Assembly (NCBI RefSeq): GCF_000745185.1
Contig: NZ_JQNJ01000001.1
Location: 62,001 to 126,000 of the forward strand
DNA length: 64,000 bases
Reading direction: 5' to 3'
Source of the DNA: Muricauda sp. MAR_2010_75
GTDB taxonomy: Bacteria > Bacteroidota > Bacteroidia > Flavobacteriales > Flavobacteriaceae
Part shown: in pieces, positions 51,319 to 61,923 of the stretch
How positions within the stretch are numbered: the first letter of the stretch is position 1
Layout of the letters: each line of letters begins with the position of its first letter
Notes under the pieces: model-generated
The model's database searches: none
What the model saw: the letters and a program-made list of their open reading frames with translations, nothing else
What the model was told of the DNA's origin: nothing
Position numbers and translations under genes: made by a program

Positions 51319-51533
51319 TTAGGTAGTTTGTTTAAGACTTGGTGATTAATCCTTTCTATTCGAACCTTCAAGGGAATTGACTACCATTGCCTTTCACCTA
51401 AGCCAAATCCAATTCCTTTGCCACATATTGACCTCTTATTTGAAATTCCTTGGTGGGGGGAAGAAGGTTGAATTCAAATAGGGTATATGCCAATACGTTG
51501 TCAAAGTAAATATAGATAAAAAAGCCTTAAATA

Positions 51534-54500
51534 CTACCGATACAGTGTAAAATGCCCTACATATCGTTGCTTTTCACGATCATGGACATTGACCACATAC
51601 CAATAATCGCCAGTGGGCAATGGATTTCCTTCGTACGTACCGTCCCATTTCTTAACTTGATCTAAATGGGCAATCACCCTTCCATATCGGTCATAGATGA
51701 TTACCTCAATATCAGGGAAAAATTCTCTGTTTCCTGGGTACCAATAATCATTTAGATTGTCTCCATCTGGGGTGAAGAAATTGGGCATTTCTGGCATTCC
51801 CTCAAAATTAAAGGGCATTACCAAATTGGCCACACAACCGTTTCGGTCCCTTACCATAATATTTACATTGGCATCCACATTGATATTGAACGTATTGGTC
51901 TCACCATAGGATTCTCCTTGGAAGAAGTATTCGTATCCTCCAAATCCTCCCGTGGCTACCGCGGTGACCTCATTGGGGCCTGTTTTCATAGCTTCCAAGG
52001 TGAGGGGCTCATATGCATCAATCTCAAACTCAACAAAGGTGACACAGCCATTTTCATGGTAAATGTACACAGTATGTTCTCCTGGCGTAAGATTACCAAA
52101 AGTTCGCTGCTCTGTTGCCAATTGAATATCCTCAACATCCAATGCGAACAATAGCTGGGGCAATAATGAAGTATCTGTTATGGAAACCGTGGACGTACTG
52201 TTTGGGAATATGCCTTCACAACCGTACTCTACGATGGGTTCGGCCATAAGTTCCACTCCCACTCCTATTTCCGCAACTACATTGGTCTGACATCCATTGG
52301 CATCCCGAATAAAGATGACGTAGGTTTCTCCCCCCTGAAGGTTATCAAAGAACATGTCATCATTTTGAACAAAGTCAGCATCATCTGCGGAGTTTACACT
52401 GGTGTAATAGGGTGCTGTGCCTCCTGAAACCTCCAAGGTAAGGGTACCATCCCCGTCTCCCAAACATACTTCTGGGGTAGTGGATGCAATTCCAGCTACC
52501 AATTCCAGGGGTTGGGTAATCTCAACAGTTCTTGTAATGGTACATCCTAAATCATCTTGAATGATAATGTCGTATGTTCTGGGTGACAAATCCGTAAATG
52601 TTTTCCGATTTGGATTATCAGGGTCATCACCTTCAAAGAACTCACTCAACGTATCTGAAATGGAATATCGGATAGCTCCGGTACCTCCGCTTGCTTCAAT
52701 AATAATTTGTCCGTTGGTATCCCCAGCACACATTACCGGTACTGCTTCCAAGTATTCCAAAACCAATGGTGGTTTAGGTTCAATGACAATGGGGTCTGAA
52801 ATGGCCTCACATCCTCCACTCTGGGCATACACATAATAGGTTCCGGGATTCAGTTCTCTAAAAATTCCTGAGCTTTGTGCGGGACGAATGATGCTTGCCG
52901 AAGTTACAGGCAACGTATCTGAATTCACCAAGGTGTACATATAACTTCCAATACCTCCAAAGGCCTCAGAACGGATGATACCAGTTGCCTCACCCGCACA
53001 GTTGATGGTAGCGTTGGTCAAATCCAAGGCAATAACCAAAGGAGCTGCAGGATCCAATGAAATTTGGTTCGATTTTTCAAAGGGACACCCGTTTGAGTTC
53101 TGTACATCATATTGGAAGGGTCCGGGGTCCAAAGTGATGTCCGCAGCGATTTCAACACTGGTCATTCCAGTCCCAAAAGGAGTGAATGGATCCGAACTTC
53201 CCGATCTACGATAAAAATAGTCGACTCCTGGCTCTGGATTGGTAACACTCAACTCCATCCTACCCAAATCTCCACAACCCGGTGGTTGCAATTCTACCAA
53301 TTCGGCCACCACAATTTCAGGGTCTTGAACTGTAATTGGAATTGTGGTAAAACTACAGTTCCATCCATCAAAAATGGTGATGGTATAATCCCCAGCAGAT
53401 AAGTTTGCGAAAGTTGGTGTGGTCTGAAGTCCACTGTTGGTACCGTCTGTAATTCGGTTCAATTGATACAGATAGTTTCCTGGGCCTTGGCCGCCTCCCA
53501 CATTGTAAGCTTCAATAATTCCGTTGTTGTCATTGTTACATGCCAAGGGTTGCACCACCTGAATATCTGCAGAAATGGGTATTGGCAATGGTAAATTAAT
53601 GGTGTTAGTAGCTTCACAACCTCGAATATCTCTCACATTCACGGTATACGTTCCTGTGGAAAGATTTTCAAAAATGGGGTTGGTATTGGGATAGTCCACC
53701 AATACTGTAGTACCATCTGGGGCAATCAATTGGTACTCATATGTGCCCCAACCACCATCTCCAGCTACTGTAATTTCACCATATCCTGGCACATTACAGG
53801 TCACTGGAGAGGTTTGGATGGCATCAATCGTCAATTCCCTATCTGGTGAGCGAACCGTGGTAACATTACTGACCACGTCACAGAAAGGTGCATCCAATGC
53901 TTCTATATGAACCACAAGATTACCTGCGGGTAAGCCTCCGATAATTTCTGGGGAGTTTACAGGTGCGTTGGTATCAAAGCTTCCTGTTACCCCTGTAGAT
54001 GTCTCAACCCCACTATTATCTCTTGAGAACACTTCATAATTATAGGTTCCACTGTAATTGTTGATTTCCAAACTGATTGCACCATCATTGCCATTAAAGC
54101 AGGTTACGGGCTGTACTTCGGCAATCAGGGCCTCAATAGTATTGTATTCCGGCATGGTGATGGTGGTCGTTAGATACGAACAACCCCCATTGCCAATATC
54201 GGTCACCGCAAAAATGTAATCCCCCGGAGTGGCAATATCCCAGCTTACCCTATCGCTACCTCCAGAAGTTCGGGCAGGTTCTGATCCCAAAGGCAAGATT
54301 TCCACTTGGTAATTTCCTGGGCCTTCGTTTACAATAATATCGATGGTTCCCGGAGCATCACATGTGATTTGGTTCACCGCATAGCTAAAGGTAATATCGG
54401 TTGGACTGTTAATGGTCACGGTTGATGTTTCCTCACAACCATTTTGATCTCGCGCTGTCAAAGTGATGGTTTGGTTGGTTCCATTATCAATCACCTCAAA

Positions 54501-57500
54501 GGTGTTGCTGGTCTGAAAGTTGGTGCCATCAAACTGAGGGGTGCCATCGTTCATGCTATAGGTGTAAGGTCCGGTTCCCGTTGCAGTTCCGGTGCCATCG
54601 CCATTATCATCAGTATAGATGGTAATTGTGGCTGTACTAAACTGGTTGCTGGATGGATTACAACTGAATTCTGTATTCACTGCATTGACCTGCAATACCG
54701 AAGGTTCAGCAATAACAATACCTCCCACTTGGTCGGTACATCCCCTATCCGAAACCACTTCCACTTGATAGGTGTCCGGTGGCAAATCATCAAATACAGG
54801 AGAGCCTTGTGGTCCTGCAAAAATAGCGGAGCTACTATCATACAGGATATAACTCAATGGTGTATCCGTATCGGTTCCGGGTTGAAGTTCCACAGATATG
54901 GTTCCATTGTCAGCTCCATTACAGGTAACATCACTACTTGGAGTCGCTGTAATCACTGGTGTGTTTACCGTAGACACATTTACAATGGCCTCGTCTGAAC
55001 ACAAAGGTGAGGTATTAGAATCCAAATCGGTTACCAAAATGTTATAATCCCCAGGCAATACGTTATTGAAAACATTGGTGCTCTGTGCTGGACCAATATT
55101 GGCCAAGGTGCCTGCATCACGAAGCTGGTACTCAAAGTTTCCACTACCTCCGGTAGTGTTTACGGTAATGGTTCCATCCCCAGCATTACAGGTTGGCAAT
55201 GAGGTGGCATCTGCAGTTATGGCAAAGAAGTTGAATACATCTGCTGTCACCGTATTGATACACCCGTTACCATCTCGAACCGTAATGACATAGCTACCTG
55301 GATTGGGAACAATAAATGTTGTTCCTGTCTGAAAACCACTTCCTATATCATATTGGAATGTATTTTCAGGTTCTGGACCTGACGTAAGCGGTGAAACAAT
55401 ATCAATTTGATAACCACTAGTGGCGGTACACTGATTCACTACATCTATGACAGGATTAGGTACACCAGCCTCCTGAGTTACTGGTAAGGTGGTCAGCGCA
55501 GTACATCCATTAGCGTCTTGCACGTAGAAATCATAAGTTGTAGGGTATGGCCCTGGGATTTCAAAGGTAGTTTCTGCTGAAAATACCGTTGGCACAGGAT
55601 CACCTGTGGGCACATAGGCATACGCAAAGGGCCCACCACTTCCACCAAAACCTCTTACGGTTACAAGGGCACCTGCATTACAGGTAGCTTCCACAAAATT
55701 GTCGATAGTAATAGACGGAGAACTGAAACTGATAAAGACCAAGGTGCTTGAGCTACATCCCGTTGAATCGTCCTCTACTATGATTTGGTAGTTCGCTGGT
55801 GCCAAGCCTGTGAACGTTCCGCTATAGGGAATAGTTTGTCCCGTGAATGCTGTTGGTCCTGATTCAATAGCACCCGTATCGGTATTTTGAAGGGTGACGG
55901 TAAAGTCGCCGGGGGCAGACACCCCTGACACATCATAATCAATACTTCCGCTACCGGAAACGTTGCAGGATGCCGATGTAGCTGTGGCAGTTACCGTAAC
56001 AGGATTAGAGGGACCTATCGTGTCAATCTCCTCAATATATGTACATCCATTGGCATCCCTGACCTCCACAAAATAGGTCACACCTGGCACGACTAGTCCC
56101 GTTACATCAAAAATGTCATTGCCAGCACCGGTTCCTAGTTGAAAAATTGGGTCGCCCACCAATCTAAATTCATAGGGCGCCGTTCCTCCTGTAGCCCTAA
56201 CACGATATGGGAAAGTTGTATCTGAGCACACTGTTGGGTCCAGATCCAAAGGAATTAAATCCAACGTGTTTTGGTCAATGACCACCTCGTCCCGATCTTC
56301 ACAACCTGAAGCATCCGTAGTGACTACGGTATAATTCCCAACGGGAAGGTTGGGGAAATTCACGGTTGTACTTGCTGTACCTGTTGAGGAAGCCACCAAA
56401 TTCCCTACCACATCCAATAGGATATAATCAAAAGGCGCCGTTCCATTATTTATTGTGGTTGAAATGGAACCATTAACCGTTCCTGATGAACAAACTGCGT
56501 CAGTAGGGGTAGCTGTTGCATCCAATGGGGTGCTTGCGGCTATTGTTACGTCATACGCAGGGCTTACACATCCTCTACTGTCACGGATTACGAATCCACC
56601 GTGGGTACCAGGCCCGTATCCCGAGAAAATATTTTGTGAACCAAAGGTCGCTCCATTGTCATTACTGAATTCATACGGCGGTATCCCTTGGGTGGTATCT
56701 GGAATCAATGTCACAATTCCACTGGTATTATCACCACATTGCGTATCCGTAGCAACTGCCGAGCCAGCAATAGTCTCTGGAGGAGAAATGGTCACCACAT
56801 TGGATTCCGTGGTACAGCCTCGGCTGTCCGTAATCTGGAACTGAAAAGTGGTATCCGAAATAATGGAACCATCATTGGGCACACTGTACACAAATGAGTT
56901 TCCTGTAATATTGTTATTGTCTGAAGTATAGGGTGCACCGTTGATACTTACTTCATAAATATCATAGTCACCTCCAGAGGTGTACCCATTACTGATATTC
57001 ACCCGAATCTGCCCTGGAGGACCTGCACAATCCAATTCCTGAATGGTAGTGGCATTGGCCATGACTTGTGGCTCAATGGTGGCCGTAACGGTATCGCGAC
57101 AGTCATTGGCATCCACCACTTGAATGGTATAGGTCCCAGGGGTAAGTCCAGCAAAAGTGTTACTGGCGCCCAAAGCACCGCCATTGATGCGATATTGATA
57201 GGGAGCCAGACCTCCTGAAGCGTTAACTACCAAAGTGGCAGCACCAAAGTTATCATAGCAAAAATCTGAAGCTCCGTTGTCCAAAGTCAAGCTGGGGGCA
57301 TCCAAGCTGGTCAAGGTGAAGCTATCTGTTACGGTACATCCATTGGCATCGGTAACGCTCACTTGATAGGAACCATCTTGGGACAGGTTGGAGAAGGTAC
57401 TTCCATTTTTAGGGCCTCTTGTGGAACCATTGGGCTGGGTCAAGGTATATCGGTTACCGCCCCATCCACCTACGGTATTGATACGAACGGCTCCCGTATT

Positions 57501-59828
57501 TCCATTCTGACAGCTCATTGCAGTAACATCTAAACTGGAAATAGCAAAAGCGGTTGAAGGTTCTTCAATCACCAAAGTGGCTGTATCAACACAATTGGTT
57601 TCCTCATCGGTCACGGAAATCACATAGCTTCCGGCGGTCAAGCCTGTCAATGGAATAACGCTTCCACTTTGTCCTGTTGAAACTGGTCCACCGTCAATGC
57701 TATAGCTATAGGTAGAATTAAAACCATCCACCAAATAGCGTCCTTCCCCATCAGAATCGCCTACACAGGTGACCACTTTGGTCTGTTGACCTCGTACTCC
57801 AATGGAACTGATATCGGTTATGGCGTAGTTTTCATCATAAGAACAGCCTGCATTGTCCGTAACCCTAAACGTATAGGTCCCCAATCCTAATCCACTAAAG
57901 GTATTATTGGTTCCATTATTCACAGCACTTCCGGCTGGAGCAATAATTTCATAGGTATATGGACCAGAGCCACCAGTAACAGTCAACCCCACTGAAGCTG
58001 TGGTAGTGATACAATCCAGACTGGAAATGGTAAAATCCAAATTAGTCGGCTTGTTCAGGGCATTAAAGACAATATCGGAAAGAGACTGAACGCACCCATT
58101 GGCATCTCGAATCATTGGGGTATAGGTCCCCACACCTAAATTCGTGAAAACTGGATTACTACTGAATCCAGCTCCTACGCTGTATTCATAAGGCACTGTT
58201 CCTCCGGAAACTCCTGAAATGGTGATTTGCCCTCCATTTTCATTTCCGCAGCTGGGCGCTGTATCTGGTGTAGCCGTAGCTGTTATTGTTGATGGCGTTC
58301 CTATGCTTGCCGTTTGTGGCGTTGTGGTACAGGTAAAGGAATCCTGCTCATAGCGTAATACCACATTATAGGTTCCAGGTGCCAAGTTGGAAAAGGTATT
58401 ACTGATTTGAAAACTTGAACCATTGTTGATACTGTACTCAATCTCATAACCAAATCCGTTGGTCACATTAATGGTGATTCTGCCGTCATTGGCTCCTCCA
58501 CAATTGGCATCTTCTTCGGTAAAATTGAAAATTGGTGGTGGAATGTCTGGAACATCTACAGATCCGCTTCGTTGACATCCATTGGCATCTTCTACCAATA
58601 TATTGTAGGTTCCCGCAGAAGTAACGGTAAAAGTGGTAGACCCATTATAGGTGGAACCAAAGGGTCCTCCATCCACACTAAAACGGTACGGGGCAGTTCC
58701 CCCGGAGGTGGTCAGGTTTACATCCACCGATGTAGCCCCACAACCAAAACTGTCAGAAGCCGTTGCAGAAACCGCTAGTGGACTGATTCCATTTCCGATG
58801 ACTATGGGGTCACCATCAACATCTGTAGTTATGGTCTCAGAACAATTGTTGGTTTCCACTCGAATACTATAAGTACCTGGGCTTACATTGGCAAAGGTGT
58901 AGGAGTCGGCTCCGTTTGGTCCGAAAGTATCCACCGTAACTCCATTTTTAACCAATCTATACGTATAAAAGCCAGGAACACCGGATACTTGCACATCAAT
59001 ACTTCCCAACTCACTGCTGCACAGAATATCATTGGCGGTAACATCCACATTGATGTCCAAATCATCAATGGTCACCACATTCGATGGAAACACACAGGCC
59101 GTAGCAGACACATTTTTTAAACGCACATAAACTCTGTAGTCACCTGAAGAAGTAATATCAAAGAATGGAGCGTCCTGATAGGGTCCCGCAGCACTGTTCA
59201 AACTGTACTCGTAGCCAGCAGGAACATTGGTCACCTCTACCCTACCTGGGTTTCCACATACAATATCTTCCTTGATCAATTGTGGGTTCAAAGGGTTCAA
59301 CGAGGACTTGAAATAGTAGTATTGCCCGGAATTTACACGCACCCGAAACTCACCCGCAGTGGAAAGGTCATAGGTAGCACCTGTTCCAACTGTATTCCAA
59401 GTACAGGCCCCGTTAATGGTAGGACAGTCATCCACTACAGTGGGCGCACAGGTGTTGGGGTCCAGTTTTTGCCACTGGTAACTGCTACCGGATAGACTTA
59501 GTGATATGGTTCGGATGTCACTGGTACCGCACAAAAAGAATTTGGCAAGTGTGCTACCATCGTTGGGGCAAACCACTTCTTCATTGGCCCCTTGGATAAT
59601 GGTCATGAACATGCTACTACTTGCAGCAAAAGATGCATCCGCTTGAGTTGCCGATGCCCTTTCGGAAGAAATCTCCGTCTTTTCATCAGCACTTTTTTCG
59701 GAAACAGTGGATACTATTTTGGTAAGTATCCGGTTGACCTCTGTCTTTGCTAATACCGTGGAACAAAATATGGATATGAACACCATCAACACGACATATA
59801 GCAAATGCCTTGTTTTTTGAGGGAGCAT
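51534..59828 (-). CDS. Giant SprB-repeat surface protein with type B T9SS sorting tail
   Basis: The 2764-residue protein has a signal peptide (LYVVLMVFISIFCSTVLA), an unusual Ser/Thr/Ala linker (about 30-75), then several dozen SprB-type repeats of roughly 70-90 residues that share the pattern CxGxxxGxIxxxxxGGxxPYxY ... NLxPGTYxVxVxDxxGC. The C-terminal ~85 residues (FFTPDGDNLNDYWYPGN ... IIYDRYGRVI ... WDGTYEGNPLPTGDYWYVV) are the type B (CHU_C/gliding motility-associated) sorting domain, so the protein is exported by the type IX system and kept at or released from the surface. It resembles SprB-like adhesins used in gliding or attachment. The repeats each carry conserved Cys pairs that could form disulfides. 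Confidence 0.92.
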   Translation of the reverse strand: MLPQKTRHLLYVVLMVFISIFCSTVLAKTEVNRILTKIVSTVSEKSADEKTEISSERASATQADASFAASSSMFMTIIQGANEEVVCPNDGSTLAKFFLCGTSDIRTISLSLSGSSYQWQKLDPNTCAPTVVDDCPTINGACTWNTVGTGATYDLSTAGEFRVRVNSGQYYYFKSSLNPLNPQLIKEDIVCGNPGRVEVTNVPAGYEYSLNSAAGPYQDAPFFDITSSGDYRVYVRLKNVSATACVFPSNVVTIDDLDINVDVTANDILCSSELGSIDVQVSGVPGFYTYRLVKNGVTVDTFGPNGADSYTFANVSPGTYSIRVETNNCSETITTDVDGDPIVIGNGISPLAVSATASDSFGCGATSVDVNLTTSGGTAPYRFSVDGGPFGSTYNGSTTFTVTSAGTYNILVEDANGCQRSGSVDVPDIPPPIFNFTEEDANCGGANDGRITINVTNGFGYEIEYSINNGSSFQISNTFSNLAPGTYNVVLRYEQDSFTCTTTPQTASIGTPSTITATATPDTAPSCGNENGGQITISGVSGGTVPYEYSVGAGFSSNPVFTNLGVGTYTPMIRDANGCVQSLSDIVFNALNKPTNLDFTISSLDCITTTASVGLTVTGGSGPYTYEIIAPAGSAVNNGTNNTFSGLGLGTYTFRVTDNAGCSYDENYAITDISSIGVRGQQTKVVTCVGDSDGEGRYLVDGFNSTYSYSIDGGPVSTGQSGSVIPLTGLTAGSYVISVTDEETNCVDTATLVIEEPSTAFAISSLDVTAMSCQNGNTGAVRINTVGGWGGNRYTLTQPNGSTRGPKNGSTFSNLSQDGSYQVSVTDANGCTVTDSFTLTSLDAPSLTLDNGASDFCYDNFGAATLVVNASGGLAPYQYRINGGALGASNTFAGLTPGTYTIQVVDANDCRDTVTATIEPQVMANATTIQELDCAGPPGQIRVNISNGYTSGGDYDIYEVSINGAPYTSDNNNITGNSFVYSVPNDGSIISDTTFQFQITDSRGCTTESNVVTISPPETIAGSAVATDTQCGDNTSGIVTLIPDTTQGIPPYEFSNDNGATFGSQNIFSGYGPGTHGGFVIRDSRGCVSPAYDVTIAASTPLDATATPTDAVCSSGTVNGSISTTINNGTAPFDYILLDVVGNLVASSTGTASTTVNFPNLPVGNYTVVTTDASGCEDRDEVVIDQNTLDLIPLDLDPTVCSDTTFPYRVRATGGTAPYEFRLVGDPIFQLGTGAGNDIFDVTGLVVPGVTYFVEVRDANGCTYIEEIDTIGPSNPVTVTATATSASCNVSGSGSIDYDVSGVSAPGDFTVTLQNTDTGAIESGPTAFTGQTIPYSGTFTGLAPANYQIIVEDDSTGCSSSTLVFISFSSPSITIDNFVEATCNAGALVTVRGFGGSGGPFAYAYVPTGDPVPTVFSAETTFEIPGPYPTTYDFYVQDANGCTALTTLPVTQEAGVPNPVIDVVNQCTATSGYQIDIVSPLTSGPEPENTFQYDIGSGFQTGTTFIVPNPGSYVITVRDGNGCINTVTADVFNFFAITADATSLPTCNAGDGTITVNTTGGSGNFEYQLRDAGTLANIGPAQSTNVFNNVLPGDYNILVTDLDSNTSPLCSDEAIVNVSTVNTPVITATPSSDVTCNGADNGTISVELQPGTDTDTPLSYILYDSSSAIFAGPQGSPVFDDLPPDTYQVEVVSDRGCTDQVGGIVIAEPSVLQVNAVNTEFSCNPSSNQFSTATITIYTDDNGDGTGTATGTGPYTYSMNDGTPQFDGTNFQTSNTFEVIDNGTNQTITLTARDQNGCEETSTVTINSPTDITFSYAVNQITCDAPGTIDIIVNEGPGNYQVEILPLGSEPARTSGGSDRVSWDIATPGDYIFAVTDIGNGGCSYLTTTITMPEYNTIEALIAEVQPVTCFNGNDGAISLEINNYSGTYNYEVFSRDNSGVETSTGVTGSFDTNAPVNSPEIIGGLPAGNLVVHIEALDAPFCDVVSNVTTVRSPDRELTIDAIQTSPVTCNVPGYGEITVAGDGGWGTYEYQLIAPDGTTVLVDYPNTNPIFENLSTGTYTVNVRDIRGCEATNTINLPLPIPISADIQVVQPLACNNDNNGIIEAYNVGGGQGPGNYLYQLNRITDGTNSGLQTTPTFANLSAGDYTITIFDGWNCSFTTIPITVQDPEIVVAELVELQPPGCGDLGRMELSVTNPEPGVDYFYRRSGSSDPFTPFGTGMTSVEIAADITLDPGPFQYDVQNSNGCPFEKSNQISLDPAAPLVIALDLTNATINCAGEATGIIRSEAFGGIGSYMYTLVNSDTLPVTSASIIRPAQSSGIFRELNPGTYYVYAQSGGCEAISDPIVIEPKPPLVLEYLEAVPVMCAGDTNGQIIIEASGGTGAIRYSISDTLSEFFEGDDPDNPNRKTFTDLSPRTYDIIIQDDLGCTITRTVEITQPLELVAGIASTTPEVCLGDGDGTLTLEVSGGTAPYYTSVNSADDADFVQNDDMFFDNLQGGETYVIFIRDANGCQTNVVAEIGVGVELMAEPIVEYGCEGIFPNSTSTVSITDTSLLPQLLFALDVEDIQLATEQRTFGNLTPGEHTVYIYHENGCVTFVEFEIDAYEPLTLEAMKTGPNEVTAVATGGFGGYEYFFQGESYGETNTFNINVDANVNIMVRDRNGCVANLVMPFNFEGMPEMPNFFTPDGDNLNDYWYPGNREFFPDIEVIIYDRYGRVIAHLDQVKKWDGTYEGNPLPTGDYWYVVNVHDREKQRYVGHFTLYR

Positions 59829-59984
59829 AGGTTAAGTCTTGTTAGGGCAGAATACTCAGATTTGGGACCTTAATATTCTTACATCGTAATTGTCTATACT
59901 TATAAAAATCTCTTTATCTTCAACACACTCAACTACCAAAAAGTAGCCGTTTATCTATGAAATCTGTTATTTCAACGTGAAATT

Positions 59985-61103
59985 ATGAAAAAAAGTATCA
60001 TATTTCAGTATTTTTTCGTTGTACTGCTAAGTACATCTTGCGCCCAAACCCCTGATAAAAGCATAAATCTTCCCAAAACCGTTGATTTTACTGTAGAATC
60101 CGTTGTATCCGGTTTACAGACCCCTTGGGGCATGGTATTCCTTCCGGATGGGAGTATGCTCATAACGGAGAAAACAGGGGAACTCATACATTATAGTTCT
60201 GGAAAGACAACTAAAATCAGTAATGTCCCTGAGGTTTATGTTCGTGGTCAGGGTGGGTTGATGGACATTGAACTACATCCCAATTACAAGGAAAACGGAT
60301 GGCTCTACTTATCCTTTGCTTCTTCGGATGGTGATGGAAAAGGAGGAAATACGGCCATTATGCGAGCTAAACTCTCCAATAACAGACTGACACAAAAACA
60401 ATTACTCTACAAAGCGGAACCCAATTCCACCCGAGGACAGCATTTTGGCTCCCGACTTGAATTTGACAATGAAGGATACCTCTATTTTTCAGTGGGAGAA
60501 CGCGGCAACAGGGACGTTAATCCGCAGGACATTACACGGGATGGTGGCAAAATATACCGAATCCATGATGATGGGCGTATTCCTGATGATAATCCCTTTG
60601 TGGGAAAATCTGGAGCAAAGACGGCCATTTTTAGTTATGGGCATAGAAATCCGCAAGGGCTGGCCAAACATCCCGAAACGGGTCAACTATGGGAGCATGA
60701 ACATGGCCCCAGGGGTGGGGACGAAATCAATATCATCGAGAAAGGTAAAAATTACGGTTGGCCCGTCATTACCTATGGCATAAATTACAGCGGCACCAAG
60801 ATTACGGATGAGACCTCAAGGCCGGGCATGGAGCAACCTTTGTATCAATGGACACCTTCCATTGCTCCCTCGGGAATGACCTTCGTGACTTCGGACAAAT
60901 ACCCCAAATGGAAAGGAAATTTGCTGGTAGGTTCATTGTCATTTCAATATTTGGAACGTCTAGAACTACAAAATGACAAAGTTACTTACCGCGAAAAACT
61001 GTTGGATGGTATGGGACGGGTACGCAATGTCCGCCAAGGACCCGATGGCTATATCTATGTAGGTATCGAAGGTAAGGGAATTGTACGGTTGGTTCCAAAG
61101 TAG
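59985..61103 (+). CDS. PQQ-dependent sugar dehydrogenase lipoprotein (aldose dehydrogenase/YliI-like)
   Basis: A 372-residue protein with a lipoprotein signal (FFVVLLSTSCAQ) and a six-bladed beta-propeller of the soluble glucose/aldose dehydrogenase type: LQTPWGMVFLPDGSMLITEK, GQGGLMDIELHPNY, FGSRLEFDNEGYLYFSVGERG, GHRNPQGLAKHPETGQLWEHEHGPRGGDE and PSGMTFV. The His-rich NPQG and EHGPRGGDE motifs form the PQQ site. It oxidises sugars to lactones in the periplasm. The physiological substrate is not known. It converges on murQ with 2 bp between stops. Confidence 0.9.
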   Translation: MKKSIIFQYFFVVLLSTSCAQTPDKSINLPKTVDFTVESVVSGLQTPWGMVFLPDGSMLITEKTGELIHYSSGKTTKISNVPEVYVRGQGGLMDIELHPNYKENGWLYLSFASSDGDGKGGNTAIMRAKLSNNRLTQKQLLYKAEPNSTRGQHFGSRLEFDNEGYLYFSVGERGNRDVNPQDITRDGGKIYRIHDDGRIPDDNPFVGKSGAKTAIFSYGHRNPQGLAKHPETGQLWEHEHGPRGGDEINIIEKGKNYGWPVITYGINYSGTKITDETSRPGMEQPLYQWTPSIAPSGMTFVTSDKYPKWKGNLLVGSLSFQYLERLELQNDKVTYREKLLDGMGRVRNVRQGPDGYIYVGIEGKGIVRLVPK

Positions 61104-61105
61104 GA

Positions 61106-61918
61106 TTACCGTAGGGCATCAACCGCCCGTTTGACCGAGCCATATTTTTTTAAAGCCTTTTCTGCCTCTTCGTAATTCAGGCCGAGTTCTTCCATGATAT
61201 ATCGAGTACCTCTGTCTACCAACTTAGTGTTGCTCAATTGCATGTTCACCATTTTGTTGCCTTTTACCCGACCAATACGGATCATGAGAGCCGTGGTAAT
61301 CATGTTGAGCACCATTTTTTGGCTGGTACCGCTTTTCATACGGGTGCTTCCGGTTAAAAACTCAGGACCAACATTCACTTCTATAGCGATATCAGATCCT
61401 GTGGCCAAAGGTGACCCTGGGTTATTGGTGATGCCCGCGGTTAAAATACCATTCTCTTTAGCCTTTGTGATTCCTCCCAAAACATAGGGTGTCGTCCCTG
61501 AAGCAGCAATCCCAACCAACACATCGTTGGAATTGATATCAAACTCCTGAAGGTCTTTCCACGCTTGGTCTAAATCATCCTCGGCAAACTCCACCGCTTT
61601 TCGGATGGCTGTATCACCACCTGCAATCAACCCAATGACCCTATCGTAAGGCATTCCAAAGGTTGGTGGAATTTCCGAAGCATCCAAAATGCCCAAACGT
61701 CCGCTGGTACCGGCACCGATATAAAACAATCGACCTCCTTTTTCAAATCGTTTAGCAGTCTCATCCACTAATTTTGCCACTTTGGGCAATACTTCTTCTA
61801 CGGCATTTGCAACTTTCTTGTCTTCATTGTTGATATGGCTCACAATGTCCAAGCTCGACATTTCTTCCAACTGGTCGTAAAGGGAAGCTTCTTCTGTTAT
61901 TTTGATGTGTTTTTTCAC
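61106..61918 (-). CDS. murQ: N-acetylmuramic acid 6-phosphate etherase MurQ
   Basis: The protein (270 residues from GTG 61918) is a SIS-domain enzyme with FYIGAGTSGRLGILDASEIPPTFG and SGTTPYVLGGITKA, then TGSTRMKSGTSQKMVLN, the MurQ signature. It cleaves the lactyl ether of MurNAc-6-P to GlcNAc-6-P and D-lactate in peptidoglycan recycling. The GTG is chosen because the only longer start is TTG; it falls 5 bp after the stop of the DeoR-type gene. Product GlcNAc-6-P would feed the nagB pathway encoded divergently. Confidence 0.93.
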   Translation of the reverse strand: MKKHIKITEEASLYDQLEEMSSLDIVSHINNEDKKVANAVEEVLPKVAKLVDETAKRFEKGGRLFYIGAGTSGRLGILDASEIPPTFGMPYDRVIGLIAGGDTAIRKAVEFAEDDLDQAWKDLQEFDINSNDVLVGIAASGTTPYVLGGITKAKENGILTAGITNNPGSPLATGSDIAIEVNVGPEFLTGSTRMKSGTSQKMVLNMITTALMIRIGRVKGNKMVNMQLSNTKLVDRGTRYIMEELGLNYEEAEKALKKYGSVKRAVDALR

Positions 61919-61923
61919 AGAGA

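Noticed and set aside
51534..59828. Numerous small frames on the opposite strand of the adhesin
   Set aside because: They are shadows of the strongly biased, Thr/Gly-rich repeats and have no features of genes.
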